NCBI GenBank assembly: GCA_023091665.1
Contig: JALJCQ010000009.1
Span: forward strand, 1,178,001 to 1,242,000
Direction: 5' to 3'
DNA: 64,000 nucleotides
From: Pythium myriotylum
Taxonomy: Eukaryota > Oomycota > Peronosporomycetes > Pythiales > Pythiaceae
In this document: piece after piece, positions 50,302 to 61,532 of the stretch
Numbering within the stretch: the stretch's first letter is position 1
Layout of the letters: each line of letters opens with the position of its first letter
Notes under the pieces: generated by a model
What the model was told of the DNA's origin: nothing
What the model saw: the letters and a program-made list of their open reading frames with translations, nothing else
Database searches by the model: none
Position numbers and translations under genes: made by a program

Positions 50302-53300
50302 ATGACTGAGAAGAGCAGTCGACGCGGCAGCACCGACCGTGATCGGGACCGAGACCGTGATCGAAGCCGTCGCGATCGCGATAGCTACTACGACGAAGAC
50401 GACGATAACGTGAGCGACAGGCATCGATCCAGCTCGCGCACATCACCACGCACGCGCAAAGAACGCGACCGCGGCAGTCGCCGAGATCGGGATTACGACC
50501 GTGACTACGATCGCGACTACGATCGCGACTACGACCGTGATCGGGAAAGGGATCGAGACTACTACGACAGGGACAGCGATCGCGACAGGGACTATGATCG
50601 TGACTACGAGCGCAGCTACGATCGTAACGGGAGTCGCTCGCGTCCAGCAAGCGTCACCGTCTCTTTTTCGCGGCCTGCGACGTATGACCCGCGCCTCGCT
50701 CAGCGTGCTCTGGGTCGAAATGACGATGACGACGAGGATTCACGTCGTCGCCAGCTGATGAAGAGTGAGCTCGGCTTGGAAGAAGACGATGACGGTGGTC
50801 GGAACGAAGACGACGGAGATGACGCTGAAGATGGCTCAACGCGGGGCAATGGCACACCACGCCGCAAGAGTGGGGGTATCGGAGCCCGTCCTGCTTCGGG
50901 TGCGGCAACAAGCCATGGTGCACTGGCGTCAAAGGAGCTCCAAGAGAGATACAACAAGCTCCAGCAGGAACTTCAGATCGCGCGAGACAACGAACAGAAA
51001 GCGCAGGAATCCCTTGGAAAGCTGCAGCTGCTGAGCAAGTCCCAGACCGCGATTCTCAAAACGACCATGATCAAGAAGCTTCAAGAACGTGATGACGAAC
51101 TAGAAGAAACTGCTGCAGTGATCAAGGGGTTGGAGGCAAAGTTGCAACAGGCTGGAGTCGCAGTTGAAGCGTACACTCCGCCAAACAGATCTAAGGGAGG
51201 GAGCGGCAGTAACGGAGGCAGTGCAGCAAGTGCAGCGGAGGCGGAAGCTGTCGCCGAAATCAGTGCGATGAAAGCCGAGATGGACCGCCTCATGGATGAG
51301 AACAAAGCTCTGAAGGCCCAAGTCACAACCGGGACGGCGTCGACCAAATCACCGTCCTCGCTTGGACCAGCTTCCTCAGACGAATCTGCAGTCAAAGTCA
51401 AACTGGAGTCAATGGAGGCAGAGAAACTGAATGTCGAGAAGCAGCTCAAGTCCTCCCAGTTGCAGGTTGCTTCGCTAAAAAAGGAGCTTGCAGCCGCACA
51501 AGCACAGGCGACTTCCAGTAGTGCCTCGAGTTCTCCGGTGTCTGTTACGGCATTACCTCCTGCACCACCAGACACCAATTCTGGTGCCAGCATAGAGGAG
51601 ATGCGAACCCTTCAGAAGAAGGTGCGCTTCGAGTACTTACTCGTACAATTGGCTATTTCTAACTCTCCGAATATCTTTCGTCTAGCTCTCGGAGGCAGAG
51701 GATGGTCTGAAAACAGCAAAAAAGAAGGTTAGTAGCTCCTGAAGGGTCCCCCACGACCTAAGCCAAGACCTCTAATTGTTTGATCTTCTGCACTAGATCC
51801 AGCAGCTCGAGACCGATCTCGCAGCAGCTTCCAGCAGCAATGCGGCAGCATCGGCCTCGTCGTCAGAGGCCGTAAAAGCAAGTGCAGACGCGACAACAAA
51901 GCTAGAGGCCCTACGTCGTCAAAATGAGTCCGAGATCAAAGAGCTTCAGGAGCAACTGAAGGCCATGCAAGCCAAAGAGGCCGTTTGGGAGGAGAAGCAC
52001 ACCAAGCTCAAAACAACAGCCGAGAATGAGCTTGCGAAAATCAAAGAACAAGCAAAGAAGGCGATTTTGGACCTCAAGAAGAGGCTTGAATCGTCCAACA
52101 AGAGCCAAGAGAGCAAGCGCAAGGTTCTCGTGGCTCTTAAGGCGAATGTCGTCAAGCAAAAGAGCGAGCTGGCATTATTAAAGAAGGAAATCTTACACCA
52201 GAACCAGCAGGTACCGGTTCTCGCCAAGCAGCTCACCGACAAGATCACGCAGCGAATCCAGAGACAGGCTGAGGCTATGGCAGGCGTCGTAGAGAACTAC
52301 AAGCGCGAAGTCAAGGAGCGTAAGCGCCTCTTTAACTTGGTGCAGGAGCTCAAAGGTAATATCCGCGTGCTCTGCCGAGTTCGACCTATCTCCAAGAGCG
52401 AGATTGCCAATGGCAGCAAGGCCGTGTGCAAATTCACAGCGGAGGAAATTACAATCGCCGGAGACAAAGGCAAAGTCAAGACGTGGGAGTTTGACCGCGT
52501 CTTCGACACGAACTCGAGTCAGGAGGAAGTCTTCGCAGAGGTCAAGCCGTTGGTCACGAGTGTATTGGACGGCTACAGCGTTTGCATTTTCGCGTACGGC
52601 CAAACAGGCTCCGGTAAGACTCACACTATGTCGGGGCCACCAGAAAACCCAGGCATCAACACACGTGCACTGCAAGAACTCTTCCAACGGAAAACCGAAC
52701 GCGCAACAGAATTCCAGGACGAGATAACGGTCAGCGTCATGGAGATCTACAACGAACAGATCCGAGACTTATTGGCTGCCGATGCCGCCAACACCAACCT
52801 CCAGGTGCGTCAAGGACCGACGGGCAACTTTGTTCCGGGGCTCACGACGCTGCCCGTGCAATCGCTGGACGAAGTATTCGAGCTCATAAAGCGAGGGAAC
52901 AAGAACCGCAGCACTCATGCAACCGACATGAACGAGCACAGTAGTCGTAGCCACTCGATCCTGTCAATCAACCTCAAGAGCGCGAACTTGGTGACGGCTG
53001 CGACAGCCAACGGCAAGCTGTTTCTCGTAGATCTTGCTGGTTCCGAGCGACTATCGAAGACTGGTGCTGAGGGGCAGCGACTGAAAGAGGCGCAAAACAT
53101 CAACAAGTCACTATCTGCGCTCGGAGACGTGATTGCTGCACGTGCGAGCAAGCAAAAGCACGTGCCTTATCGTAACTCATCCCTCACATACCTCCTCCAG
53201 GACGCTCTTGGTGGCGACTCGAAGACGCTCATGGTCGCCTGTGCAAGTCCAGTGGACTACAACAGCGAAGAAACCTTTTGCACTCTCAACTTCGCAGCAC

Positions 53301-53368
53301 GAGCGCGAAGTGTGGAGATGGGCAAGGCCACCAAAAACGTCACGAGTGGTGGTTCTACGAAAGAGTAA
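50302..53368 (+). CDS. Kinesin-14 (C-terminal motor, minus-end directed)
   Basis: Three exons, 50302-51621, 51686-51727 and 51797-53368, give 977 aa. Residues 1-115 are a run of Arg-Asp repeats (DRDYDRD units), then acidic and Ser-rich sequence. Residues ~210-600 are coiled-coil stalk. The kinesin-14 neck ELKGNIRVLCRVRP leads into the motor: P-loop GQTGSGKTHTM, switch I NEHSSRSHS, switch II LVDLAGSERLS and NKSLSALGDVI. The motor is C-terminal, as in minus-end kinesins that focus spindle poles. The 42-nt middle exon (LSEAEDGLKTAKKK) is flanked by 64- and 69-nt introns with standard signals and extends the heptads into IQQLETDL. Skipping it would keep frame. Confidence 0.93.
50488..50625. repeat. 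Degenerate 12-bp tandem repeat encoding Arg-Asp-Tyr-Asp units
   Basis: Units of the type gactacgatcgc/gattacgaccgt repeat about ten times in the kinesin N-terminus. They encode alternating Arg and Asp with Tyr every fourth residue. Base-level degeneracy between units shows selection for, or drift within, the same peptide pattern. Confidence 0.8.
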
Positions 53369-53474
53369 CATGATAGCAACCAGGTTTCTTCCCAACTTCC
53401 TGTTTCCCAAATACATAACTCGCGGTTTATCCCATGCACTCACGATCTGTGTCAAAAATGAAGTAATCGGAGAT

Positions 53475-56400
53475 TCACTGACGACCACGACCTCGCCGAC
53501 TAGTTCGCCGAGACTCGATCTCATCATCTTCACTCTCTTCTTGATGGGAGGTTACTTCAGCATCTTCTTCGCTATTATCGTCGCCAGGAGCAACCTCTTC
53601 GTCATCAGAGAGTTGCGTGATTCGGCCCGAGTTCCGTCGAGTTTGGCCCCGAGAAGTTCGAGGCTTCTTTGTAGGCGACGCTTCGTCTTCCACATCAATC
53701 TTCCGCTTCGCAGAGGATGATCTTTTGGTCGATTTAGCTGCCGCTTCACTGGCATTGCCTACTTTGCCGTTAACCTCTGATGTCTTAGAACTCCGCCCGC
53801 GCTTTGTTGGAGTTTCTAAGGTTTGGGACTGTCGGCCTTTTCGTGAAGGTGTTGGCGCATCATCACCTTCCATGACTGCATCTTGGTCTTCATCTTCTCC
53901 TTCAAACTGGGATTCAATCTCGTCTGCTGTATCTCTATCAAGGTTGCTGCCGACACTCAGTTTGGTCTTTCGTTTCAGAGCCTTGGACGAAAGGGCAGTT
54001 GATTTGACAATCCCATCTGGATCCGATATCAACGACCGAAAATCGAACACCGTACGCCACTCAGTGTTTACCTCATCTCCTTCTTTGGGAGCCTCTTCGT
54101 CAAGTTCTTCGAGCAGTTGGGAGAAGTATGCATTCAATTGCTTCGTGCTTGCCTTGTCCAAGTGTGATAGATAAACTCGGAGGACCTCAAGGAACGAAAA
54201 TTGAGTAGTCCGTTCGAGTGAGTATCTCACACCTTCGCACAAAAAGCGGAAAAATGGCGCACGGAGTGATGGAGATACCTTTCCGACACCCAGAGATTGG
54301 CTCAGCTTCTTCGCAAGATCTCTAACATCGGACTCTTCCCTCGAAATGGCCTCTTCGAGTTCTTCTCGGGCAGCATCATCATCTTCAACACCATCAAGCT
54401 CTTCTTTCATACCAAGAATTGAAGCGTACAATGTCCGTAACGCGGTCATCTGCACTTCAAGATATCGGACTGGTGCTTCGGCCTTTATATGCTTGCTAAA
54501 GGCTCGGACCACCTCCTGACTGTCTTGTCCACCGTCCACCAAGTAGCGCAGAATCGCCGCCGCTTGGCGTTTGTTGCTAGGGTTTGAATGAGAAACGCGA
54601 CCAAGAGCAACAAGAATCTCTGCTTTCCCTCTTTCAGCCGTTGTTTGAGATTTCTCGGTATTTGGCTCAGTGTTTTCTTCGCCTTCAGGTTGTTCATCTG
54701 GTGACGAGTCCATTTCGTTCTCAAAGTACATCTGAGTGAGCAGCACCAGTATCTTCGAGAGAGGCCAATCCAGTCGATCGAACGGTGGCGGGCATTCCTT
54801 GAACTTCTCAACGAAGAGGCAACGGGTATCACAGAAGATCAAGAATGCAGTACGTTGCGCCTCCTTAACGTACAGTGCGAGTTTTGGATCGTCCAAAGAT
54901 ATCTCTTCCATCTCGATCTGAGGCTCAACGTCGTCCGCACTATCAGGGTCTCGAGGCTTCTCGTTTTTGTTCATGTGCATCTCCAACACGGAGGTGATAG
55001 CTTCCTCAAGTAAGCCACGAGCCGTGCACACCAGATCAATGCTTGATGCAACGTCACCGTCAGAAATAACGTCCTGAGCTTCATCCGATTTCGATTGCGT
55101 CGACATTTTGGCAAACACTGGTCGAGCCAACCAGAGGACGTCTGAAAACAGGATGTTGAGGGCACACTTAATCGCGTCAGCCTGAATAAGAGCTGGATCA
55201 AGGTCGCTGATACTCTTCGTGCGCCGTCGAACTAAATCAACAATGTTCATCATGAGTGTCTCCATGCGAGGAGACAAGGAACTGGTGCCATTGCTGCTTT
55301 CACGATCACGTTTCTTCCGACCTGGAGATGCTTTTGATCCAGATTGGGATTGGGGCAAGAAGTCACGAACGCATAGATGTGTAATCAGGCAGTGCAATCG
55401 CGTCAGAGCCGTGCGAACAGCATACTCAGAATCGGTTAGATCCTTCTTCGAGTGCCGCTTTTTGGTTCGCGTCTTCTCGGTGCTTTCAGCAGCTTCAGTC
55501 GACAGTTTTCTGTCCTCTTCTAACGATTCTTCGAGCTTGTCCAGTACATCTTGTACAAGCTCGTGTACTACAATATCTGATTCTCGTTTGACCACTTCAT
55601 TTTCACTCTTTCGGAGGTGGTGAATCGAGAGCGAGAGGGACTTCAGCAAGCTTACTTCGGAGTTCGTAGTGTACGCGTGCTGTAGTTTCTCTAGAAGGGT
55701 CTTGACATGGCTAGCCTGTAGACCTGTGACTTCCTCTGTTAACGTTAGTGGAATGAGATCCACCAGAAGCGATAACTTCTCAACGTCAGCTTGGAATCGA
55801 ACCAGCATTGTAGGGATCTCTTTGCAAAACGTCACGCTCAACTCCTCCTGAAAATCCACACAGTCTTGTTAGGCATAAAAGACGGCCACCATCAGCAAGC
55901 TCCACCCACCTTTTCATTTACTTGCTTCTTCCTATTCACCCCACTGACCTCCTCCGTTGTGATCTTCGCGATGGAGGCTACAAGCAGTCGAATCAAGAGA
56001 GTTTGTTGCTCACTGGTGAGGTCTGGAGCATTTTTGTCAGCCAAAAGCAGTGACGTGAGCAGCTTCCAGTCCTGAAGAACCTCTACGTAAATGTCATATC
56101 CACAACGACGTCAGAATTTATCTCGACGCTGTAGCCATTTCACCACTCACGGCAATCTTCGAGTCCCCAGAACGCATCCACCATCGTGGCAACTGCATCT
56201 GCTGGAACGCTGTGATTTGTGATGTACTCTTCTGCGAACTCAACCAGCGCAATAGCCTGTGTGTTGAGCTGTTCTTTTGTGAGCTTGGCATTTCGGTTGG
56301 ACTCAGATACACCAAAGGCATCGTACTGCAGGCAAACAAACTCAGCAGCAGCCTTACGGATGACTTCGTTGCTCTCTTCAAAGACGAGACGTTCAACGGA

Positions 56401-57785
56401 GTGGAGCTCGATATCCGAGCTGATCAAACTGCGCTTGTCGACAGCGATGAGAAGCCTAATGCAGGCCTCGACAACTGTGTCATCCACATCGTTGCAGAGT
56501 TCCAGAAAGCGAGGTAGAAATCGAGACGTAAAAAGCTCCATCTTTTCCGCAAAGCTCTCGTTCTCGTACAGACCAAGCAGAACTTCGACCACGACAAGTC
56601 GCACCTGCGCGTCCTTGTCGTTCAGCACCCATCCGAGGTATTTGAGGTAGTTGTCCTTGAGAAAGTGTTCTGGCACGACAGCAATCCAGTTACCGAGCAC
56701 ACGAATACTCTCGGCACGGATCTCGGGCATCACATCGCGGTAGCGATGCACGACGACACCATTAAACAGTGATTGCACCAACTCAAGCAGCTTGGTACGT
56801 CGGTCCTCGTACATGGTTTTGTTCTCGCGCAATTGCTCGAGCTTCTTTGCGTTGGCCGTTTTCTTGGTTTTTTTGGCCGTGGCCTCAGCGTTGAGCTGTC
56901 GCTGAACGACCGCGAGTTGTTGTGTGAGCTTGTGGATGCAGGTTACGAGCGAGTTTCCGAGCGCGTAAGCCGCGACCGTGGTCGTGTGTCGAATCGCGCG
57001 AACCTCGGCGCTCGAGAGCGTCGTGAGCCAGTCCACAAACTGCTCAACGACGCCGCGCGAGAAGAGCACTTCGCTTTCGTAGCACTCGAGCACGAAGGCC
57101 TCCCAGAAGTCGGTGAAGTTCGCGTGAAACTTCTTGAAGCCCTTCTGTCGCGACGCCAGCGGGTAGCCGTCGTTGGCCTTCTCAAGATCACCCACAACGT
57201 AATCCACAAGATCGCTCATGTCCAGCTTCTCGAGTTTCTCCGTCGGCGGCACGCACTGCCCCGCGCCGCCGCAGGCCTGCAGCACAAAGTTGAGCACCTC
57301 GCGAGTCGCGGCCTCGGCGTCCTCGTCGAAGCGCTCGCGCCACTCAACCACCAAGTCCGTGAGCGATGCCGTGCCGCGCTTGACCGCCTCTGCTCTCCAT
57401 ATTGCTCGTGAGTTTCCCAATCCAAAAACACCCCCATCCACGGGCACGCACCGAAGAACGCGTCGTCCTCGTCCTCGTCCGCTCTCTCGCCTCCGTTCTC
57501 GGCCTCCTCTGGCACGGGCTTGAGCTTGCGCGCGCGCGGCGTCGCCTTCTTCTTCTTGATCGGCGTGCGCTGGGCCGCCGGCCGGCCCCTCTTCTTGGGC
57601 GTCGCCTTGCGCTCGTCCAACTCAAAGTCGTCGCCGTCCTCCTCCTCCTCCTCCTCCTCCTCCTCCTCCACGCGACGCTCCTCCTCCTCCCCCGCCCCCT
57701 CCTCCTCCTCGTCCCTGCGACGGTCCTCCACCTCGTACACCGCCTTCGGCTTCCGGCGCTCGCGCGTGCTGCGGCGCGCACTCAT
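53475..57785 (-). CDS. Cohesin subunit Scc3/SA (STAG family)
   Basis: Exons 57785-57452, 57392-56151, 56082-55910 and 55847-53475 give 1373 aa. The N-terminus is charged (MSARRSTRERRKPKAVYEV, an 11-Glu run, KKRGRPAAQRTP AT-hook-like). The STAG domain follows: DFWEAFVLECYESEVLFSRG and LSSAEVRAIRHTTTVAAYAL. The stromalin conserved domain reads VVVHRYRDVMPEIRAESIR, NYLKYLGWVLNDKDAQVRL and LLGLYENESF. HEAT-like helices fill the rest and the tail alternates basic and acidic (RKGRQSQTLETPTKRGRSSK, RRTSRRGRGRQ). Scc3 binds the kleisin Rad21 and DNA to hold sister chromatids. Splices join DDAFFAEAVKRGT, EDCQVLQDW and QVNEKEELSVT, all matching STAG continuity. The ATG at 57785 is the first in frame. 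It shares a promoter with MutY. Confidence 0.93.
57638..57716. repeat. (CTC/TCC)n trinucleotide tract encoding a poly-Glu stretch of Scc3
   Basis: An almost pure cctcct run at 57638-57669 and a second at 57679-57711 encode glutamates on the minus strand. Such tracts are prone to length change. Confidence 0.8.
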
Positions 57786-57927
57786 CGTGGCGGGTTGCAA
57801 ATATTTCCGCGCCAAAACAATGGGGGAAAGAGAAACCGAGCAAGGGAAACCTCCCTCTACAAGAGCATATCGCTCTTCCAGAGGGAGTTAACTTAGTGGG
57901 ATTTTTGGCGCCAATGCAATTTGCGGA
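57786..57927. promoter_or_regulatory. 142-bp bidirectional promoter with two E2F-type sites (SCC3/MutY)
   Basis: Site 1, tttccgcgccaaaa at 57804-57817, lies 19 bp from the SCC3 ATG and reads ttttggcgcggaaa toward that gene. Site 2, ttttggcgccaa at 57903-57914, lies 13 bp before the MutY ATG. Both contain TTTSSCGC, the E2F/DP consensus, and site 1 has it in both orientations. E2F control of cohesin and repair genes at G1/S is known in animals and plants; function here is inferred. Confidence 0.65.
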
Positions 57928-59921
57928 ATGGCTGGGAAGTCGGAGGAAGAACCGGAGATCGAGGACCTCGCGGGCGCCGCGGCGCCGCGGCGCGCCCACG
58001 GACAGAGCGTCCACGATGCCGACATGAAGCGCGTGAGGAGCGTCCGAGAGAACCTGCTGGTTTGGTACGATGCGCACCGCCGCAAGCTCCCGTGGCGAGG
58101 AGATCCGCCGCCGTATCTCTCCACCGCGACCCACACCAAGCAGACGAACGGCGCCAAAAAGTCCAAATCCAGCTCAATGATGGACGCGTTCATCGTGCGC
58201 AAGCCAGACATCAAGGAAGAAGAAGAACCAGCTGCGACAGAGCCCCACGCAGAACCACGAGTCGTCGCGCCGTACGAGACCTGGGTCTCAGAGATCATGC
58301 TGCAGCAAACGCGAGTGGATACAGTCGTCGATTACTTTCTCAAGTGGATCGAGAAATTCCCGACTGTCGAAGCTCTTGCCAATGCGAGCGAGGAGGTATG
58401 GGTTGCTGGCGCGTTATCAAGCTCGAACCCTGGCCGCATTAACGTCGCTACTATGTCGCAGGATGTGAATGCCTCTTGGGCAGGTCTAGGGTACTATCGC
58501 CGAGCGCGTATGCTACATGCAGGTGCAAAATATGTGATGGAGAACTTCAATGGCGAGCTTCCATCTTCAACAGAACAGCTGCTGACAATCCCGGGAATCG
58601 GACCATACACCGCTGGCGCAATCTCCTCGATTGCTTTTGGAAACAAAGAACCGCTGGTCGACGGCAACGTAATACGAGTGGTTGCACGACTTCGTGCCGT
58701 CGGAGCCGACCCGAAAAATAAGCAGCTCATTAATTTCTCCTGGTGCGTAGCCACTAATCGAGTATCCCCGGCTCTTAAACAGATTCTTACTCAATGTCTA
58801 ACATAGGAAATGTGCGCGCGAGCTCGTTGAGGAGTGTGACAGGCCAGGAGCACTAAATCAAGCCATAATGGAACTTGGCGCGACTGTTTGCACTGTGCAG
58901 GTATGCGTTAGATCTATCGGATTCCAGTGCGGCTGCTTACAACGCTGTACTGCAGAACCCACTGTGTGCTTCCTGCCCCGTGAAAGACTCATGCCTTGCG
59001 TACGAGGAGGCCACGGCATCTATGGAAAAGCCAGTCGTCGAATCACCTGAGGAAAACGCATGTGAGCTGTGCGACATGAGTCGTGCCGATGAGTGGGTCG
59101 GCAAGAGAAACAAGTTTGAGGTACGAACTGCTTCACACCGTGTTCCCACAGCAATGGTAACCTCAACCACCCAACGTCGCTAGGTGACCCGTTACCCATT
59201 GAAAGCCAAGAAAAACGACTCGAAAAATGAGTCAATCTGTGTCGCAGTTATCTCACACGCCCAAGCTTCCGCTTGTGATAAGAACGATGAGGCTCACCAG
59301 GACTGGAAGTTTCTCATGACTAAGCGACCACAAGGGGGACTGCTCGCTGGGCAGTGGGAGTTTGTCCACTCCAAAGTAGACGACACAGACAAAATACTGT
59401 CGTTCTCGCAGCGAAAGACTCACATGAAGTCGCGATTTGGGGAGATTTTCGCATCTACTTCAGCTTTCTCGGCATCCAACAAATCGTTGAAACGTCGAGA
59501 CCTAGGTGAACTGGTGCATGTGTTCTCTCATGTCAAACACCATATGGGGATCGAGCATCTTCATTTCGACGAACTCCCGCCTCTGGCAAAAACAGCAGGA
59601 AGCGATAACATTCGGTGGATGACGCTCGAGGATATGGACCAGCTCGGCATCACGACGGGTGTGCGGAAAATCCTCCAACTTGTGTTGAGCAAGCCAGAGA
59701 GCAAGTTAAGACCGCCCAAGAAGACAGGGTTGACTCCAAACTCAAGCGTAATCAGGGAGATGAAGGCCGAAACAAAAGCACATGAAGGGCAGGATGATCC
59801 AGGGCAGCTGACCGTGGCGCGATCAAAGCGGGGATCTGTCCCATCATCTCCAACACACGTCGCAGGCGCTGCTCACACAACAAAGCGACTGAGGACCATC
59901 CAGAGTTTCTTCAAGAAATAG
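57928..59921 (+). CDS. MUTYH: Adenine DNA glycosylase MutY/MUTYH
   Basis: Five exons, 57928-58395, 58462-58742, 58807-58900, 58956-59120 and 59184-59921, give 581 aa. The glycosylase core shows LLVWYDAHRRKLPWR, then after an inserted ~55 aa YETWVSEIMLQQTRVDTVV with the catalytic Glu. WAGLGYYRRARML, the helix-hairpin-helix IPGIGPYTAGAISSIAF and catalytic Asp in PLVDGNVIRV follow. The 4Fe-4S ligands are CTVQNPLCASCPVKDSC (C-x6-C-x2-C-x5-C), created by splicing exon 3 to 4. The C-terminal NUDIX-like 8-oxoG recognition domain has TKRPQGGLLAGQWEF and LVHVFSHVKHHM. The end, LRTIQSFFKK, resembles a PCNA-interacting peptide. MutY removes A opposite 8-oxoguanine after replication. Intron 1 (66 nt) is in frame without a stop. 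Confidence 0.95.
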
Positions 59922-60112
59922 AGGGTACAATACTTTACAGTTTCTTTGGAATAGATTTTGCAATAAATCTTAATATATCATGATATCGATTTTCGCTGCG
60001 CATAAAACAGGGTCGTTCATAGGTTTCAGCGTGTTTCTCGCACTTCACCGTCTGGAAAGTCGTCGCGTGAGCGGCTCACAGGAAAAACTCTCAATAGCGA
60101 CACCGAGCCACA

Positions 60113-61282
60113 ATGGTCGCGGCGATTGCGCCCGTTTACGAGGACGACTCCGTGCTGGGCAGCGGCCCCCACGGTCTCTCCGAGTTGGTGGTTGAGCCCA
60201 TCGTGCCGTCCGTGGCGCCGGCCTCGCCGCCGTCGCCCCCGCCGCCCGAGAGCCCGCTTTACTACTCGGATCACACGCCCAAAGTCGTGGCAATGCGGCC
60301 CATGGGCGTCGACGACATCGAGCAAGTGCGCGAGCTCCACGAGCAGTGGTTCCCCATCAAGTACCAGCAGGTAGGTCGGCGTTGCGCTCGGTGGCGGCGT
60401 GCGCGTGAGTTGGTCTGAATGCGACGGTGGGGATCGTAGAGCTTTTACGACGGCGCGGCGCAGGGCATTTGGCGCGAAACCGGATACCCTTTGTTCACGC
60501 GCCTGGCTGCTGAGGAGCCGCGGCCGCGGTTCCCCATCGTTTCATCCCCGACGAGTGATGATACGGCTGCGGCGTTTGGGTACGCGGACATTTCCCCGCG
60601 ACCGCCGACCATCTACGGCGCCGTGATGGCAAGTACGATCCCACTTACATCAGTCGAAGACCACGGGCTTCTCGCGGCTGACGACTACATCCACACACAC
60701 GCCATGTACATCCTCACGCTTGGCTCCCGCGCAGCGGTGCGACGTCGCGGTGTTGCATCAGCGCTGCTCGCCGAGTGTGTCGCTGCGGCGCGTCGCCAGC
60801 CGCAGTGCGGCGCCGTGTACCTCCACGTCAAGGCAGACAACGTCAGCGCAATACGCTTCTACGAGAAGAACGGGTTCCGGAATCTTCGCTTCCTTCAAGG
60901 TGAGCAAGCCCCGACATGGAGCTCATGGATGGTCAACATCTAAGACTGACCCGTTCTTCGAACGGTTCTAGATTACTACGTGATCGACGGTGTGCGGCAT
61001 TCAGCGTACCTCTACATCTTGTATGTGAACGGAGCCGAGCCGCAGAGTGGCTGGCTGGAGCTGCTCACCAAGCCCATCCTCGCATTCTTCTCGATGGCTT
61101 CCCAAGGGCTCAAGAAGCTAATCGATGGCATCCTGGAAGAGAACAGCAGCAGCCACGACAGAGGCGCTCAGGTGCGGCGAAAATCGCCGCCGGCCACTGC
61201 GCCTCCTCTTGTCGACGACATGCACGTGAGTCATCTTCCTCCAGCGGCGTCGTCCAACACTGCCGTGGTGTCGTGCGTCTGA
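60113..61282 (+). CDS. NAA60: N-alpha-acetyltransferase 60 (NAA60/HAT4)
   Basis: Exons 60113-60370, 60440-60899 and 60972-61282 give 342 aa. A Pro-rich leader of ~65 aa precedes the GNAT fold: MRPMGVDDIEQVRELHEQWF with PIKYQQ, the NAA60 substrate loop (WFPIxY), YILTLGSRAAVRRRGVASAL (acetyl-CoA loop RRRGVA), AVYLHVKADNVSAIRFYEKN and GFRNLRFLQDYYVIDGV across intron 2. AYLYILYVNGAEP matches the beta-hairpin typical of NAA60. A C-terminal hydrophobic/amphipathic part (LLTKPILAFFSMASQGLKKL) fits the peripheral Golgi-membrane anchor. NAA60 acetylates N-termini of membrane proteins facing the cytosol. A strong donor (gtgagt at 61226) in the last exon could lead to an alternative C-terminus. Confidence 0.9.
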
Positions 61283-61448
61283 CATGCACTCACGCCAGCC
61301 TCCTCAGTGCTCCCTATTTTTTTCATGGTGGCTCCGTTAGAAGGACCCGCCAAAGAGCGACGAATGCTAAAGTACAATACAGAGACAGCAATACTGCCAG
61401 CGCATGTGTCCGAGTTGCCGTTGAAGTCGCCGCGTGACTTATTTTAAG

Positions 61449-61516
61449 CCAATCAGCACCACCCTATGCCCATTATAGTCCAATCATCGTTTTGATGCTC
61501 ACTCAGTTCCCGCCAA
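61449..61516. promoter_or_regulatory. CCAAT pair and E2F-like site upstream of the photolyase-like gene
   Basis: Two forward CCAATCA boxes begin at 61449 and 61480, and ttcccgccaa, an E2F-like site, is at 61507-61516, 17 bp before the ATG. Between them, gctcactc at 61497-61504 resembles the oomycete initiator. Roles are inferred from sequence only. Confidence 0.5.
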
Positions 61517-61532
61517 TTCCCAGTCGGCAACC

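Noticed and set aside
51622..51796. Single 175-nt intron in the kinesin gene
   Set aside because: A 42-nt exon with good splice signals on both sides keeps the coiled-coil heptads and makes both introns normal in size.
60468..60479. Palindromic E2F-like string tttggcgcgaaa
   Set aside because: It lies inside a coding exon of NAA60 (GIWRETGYP) and is explained by codon choice; no start is nearby.
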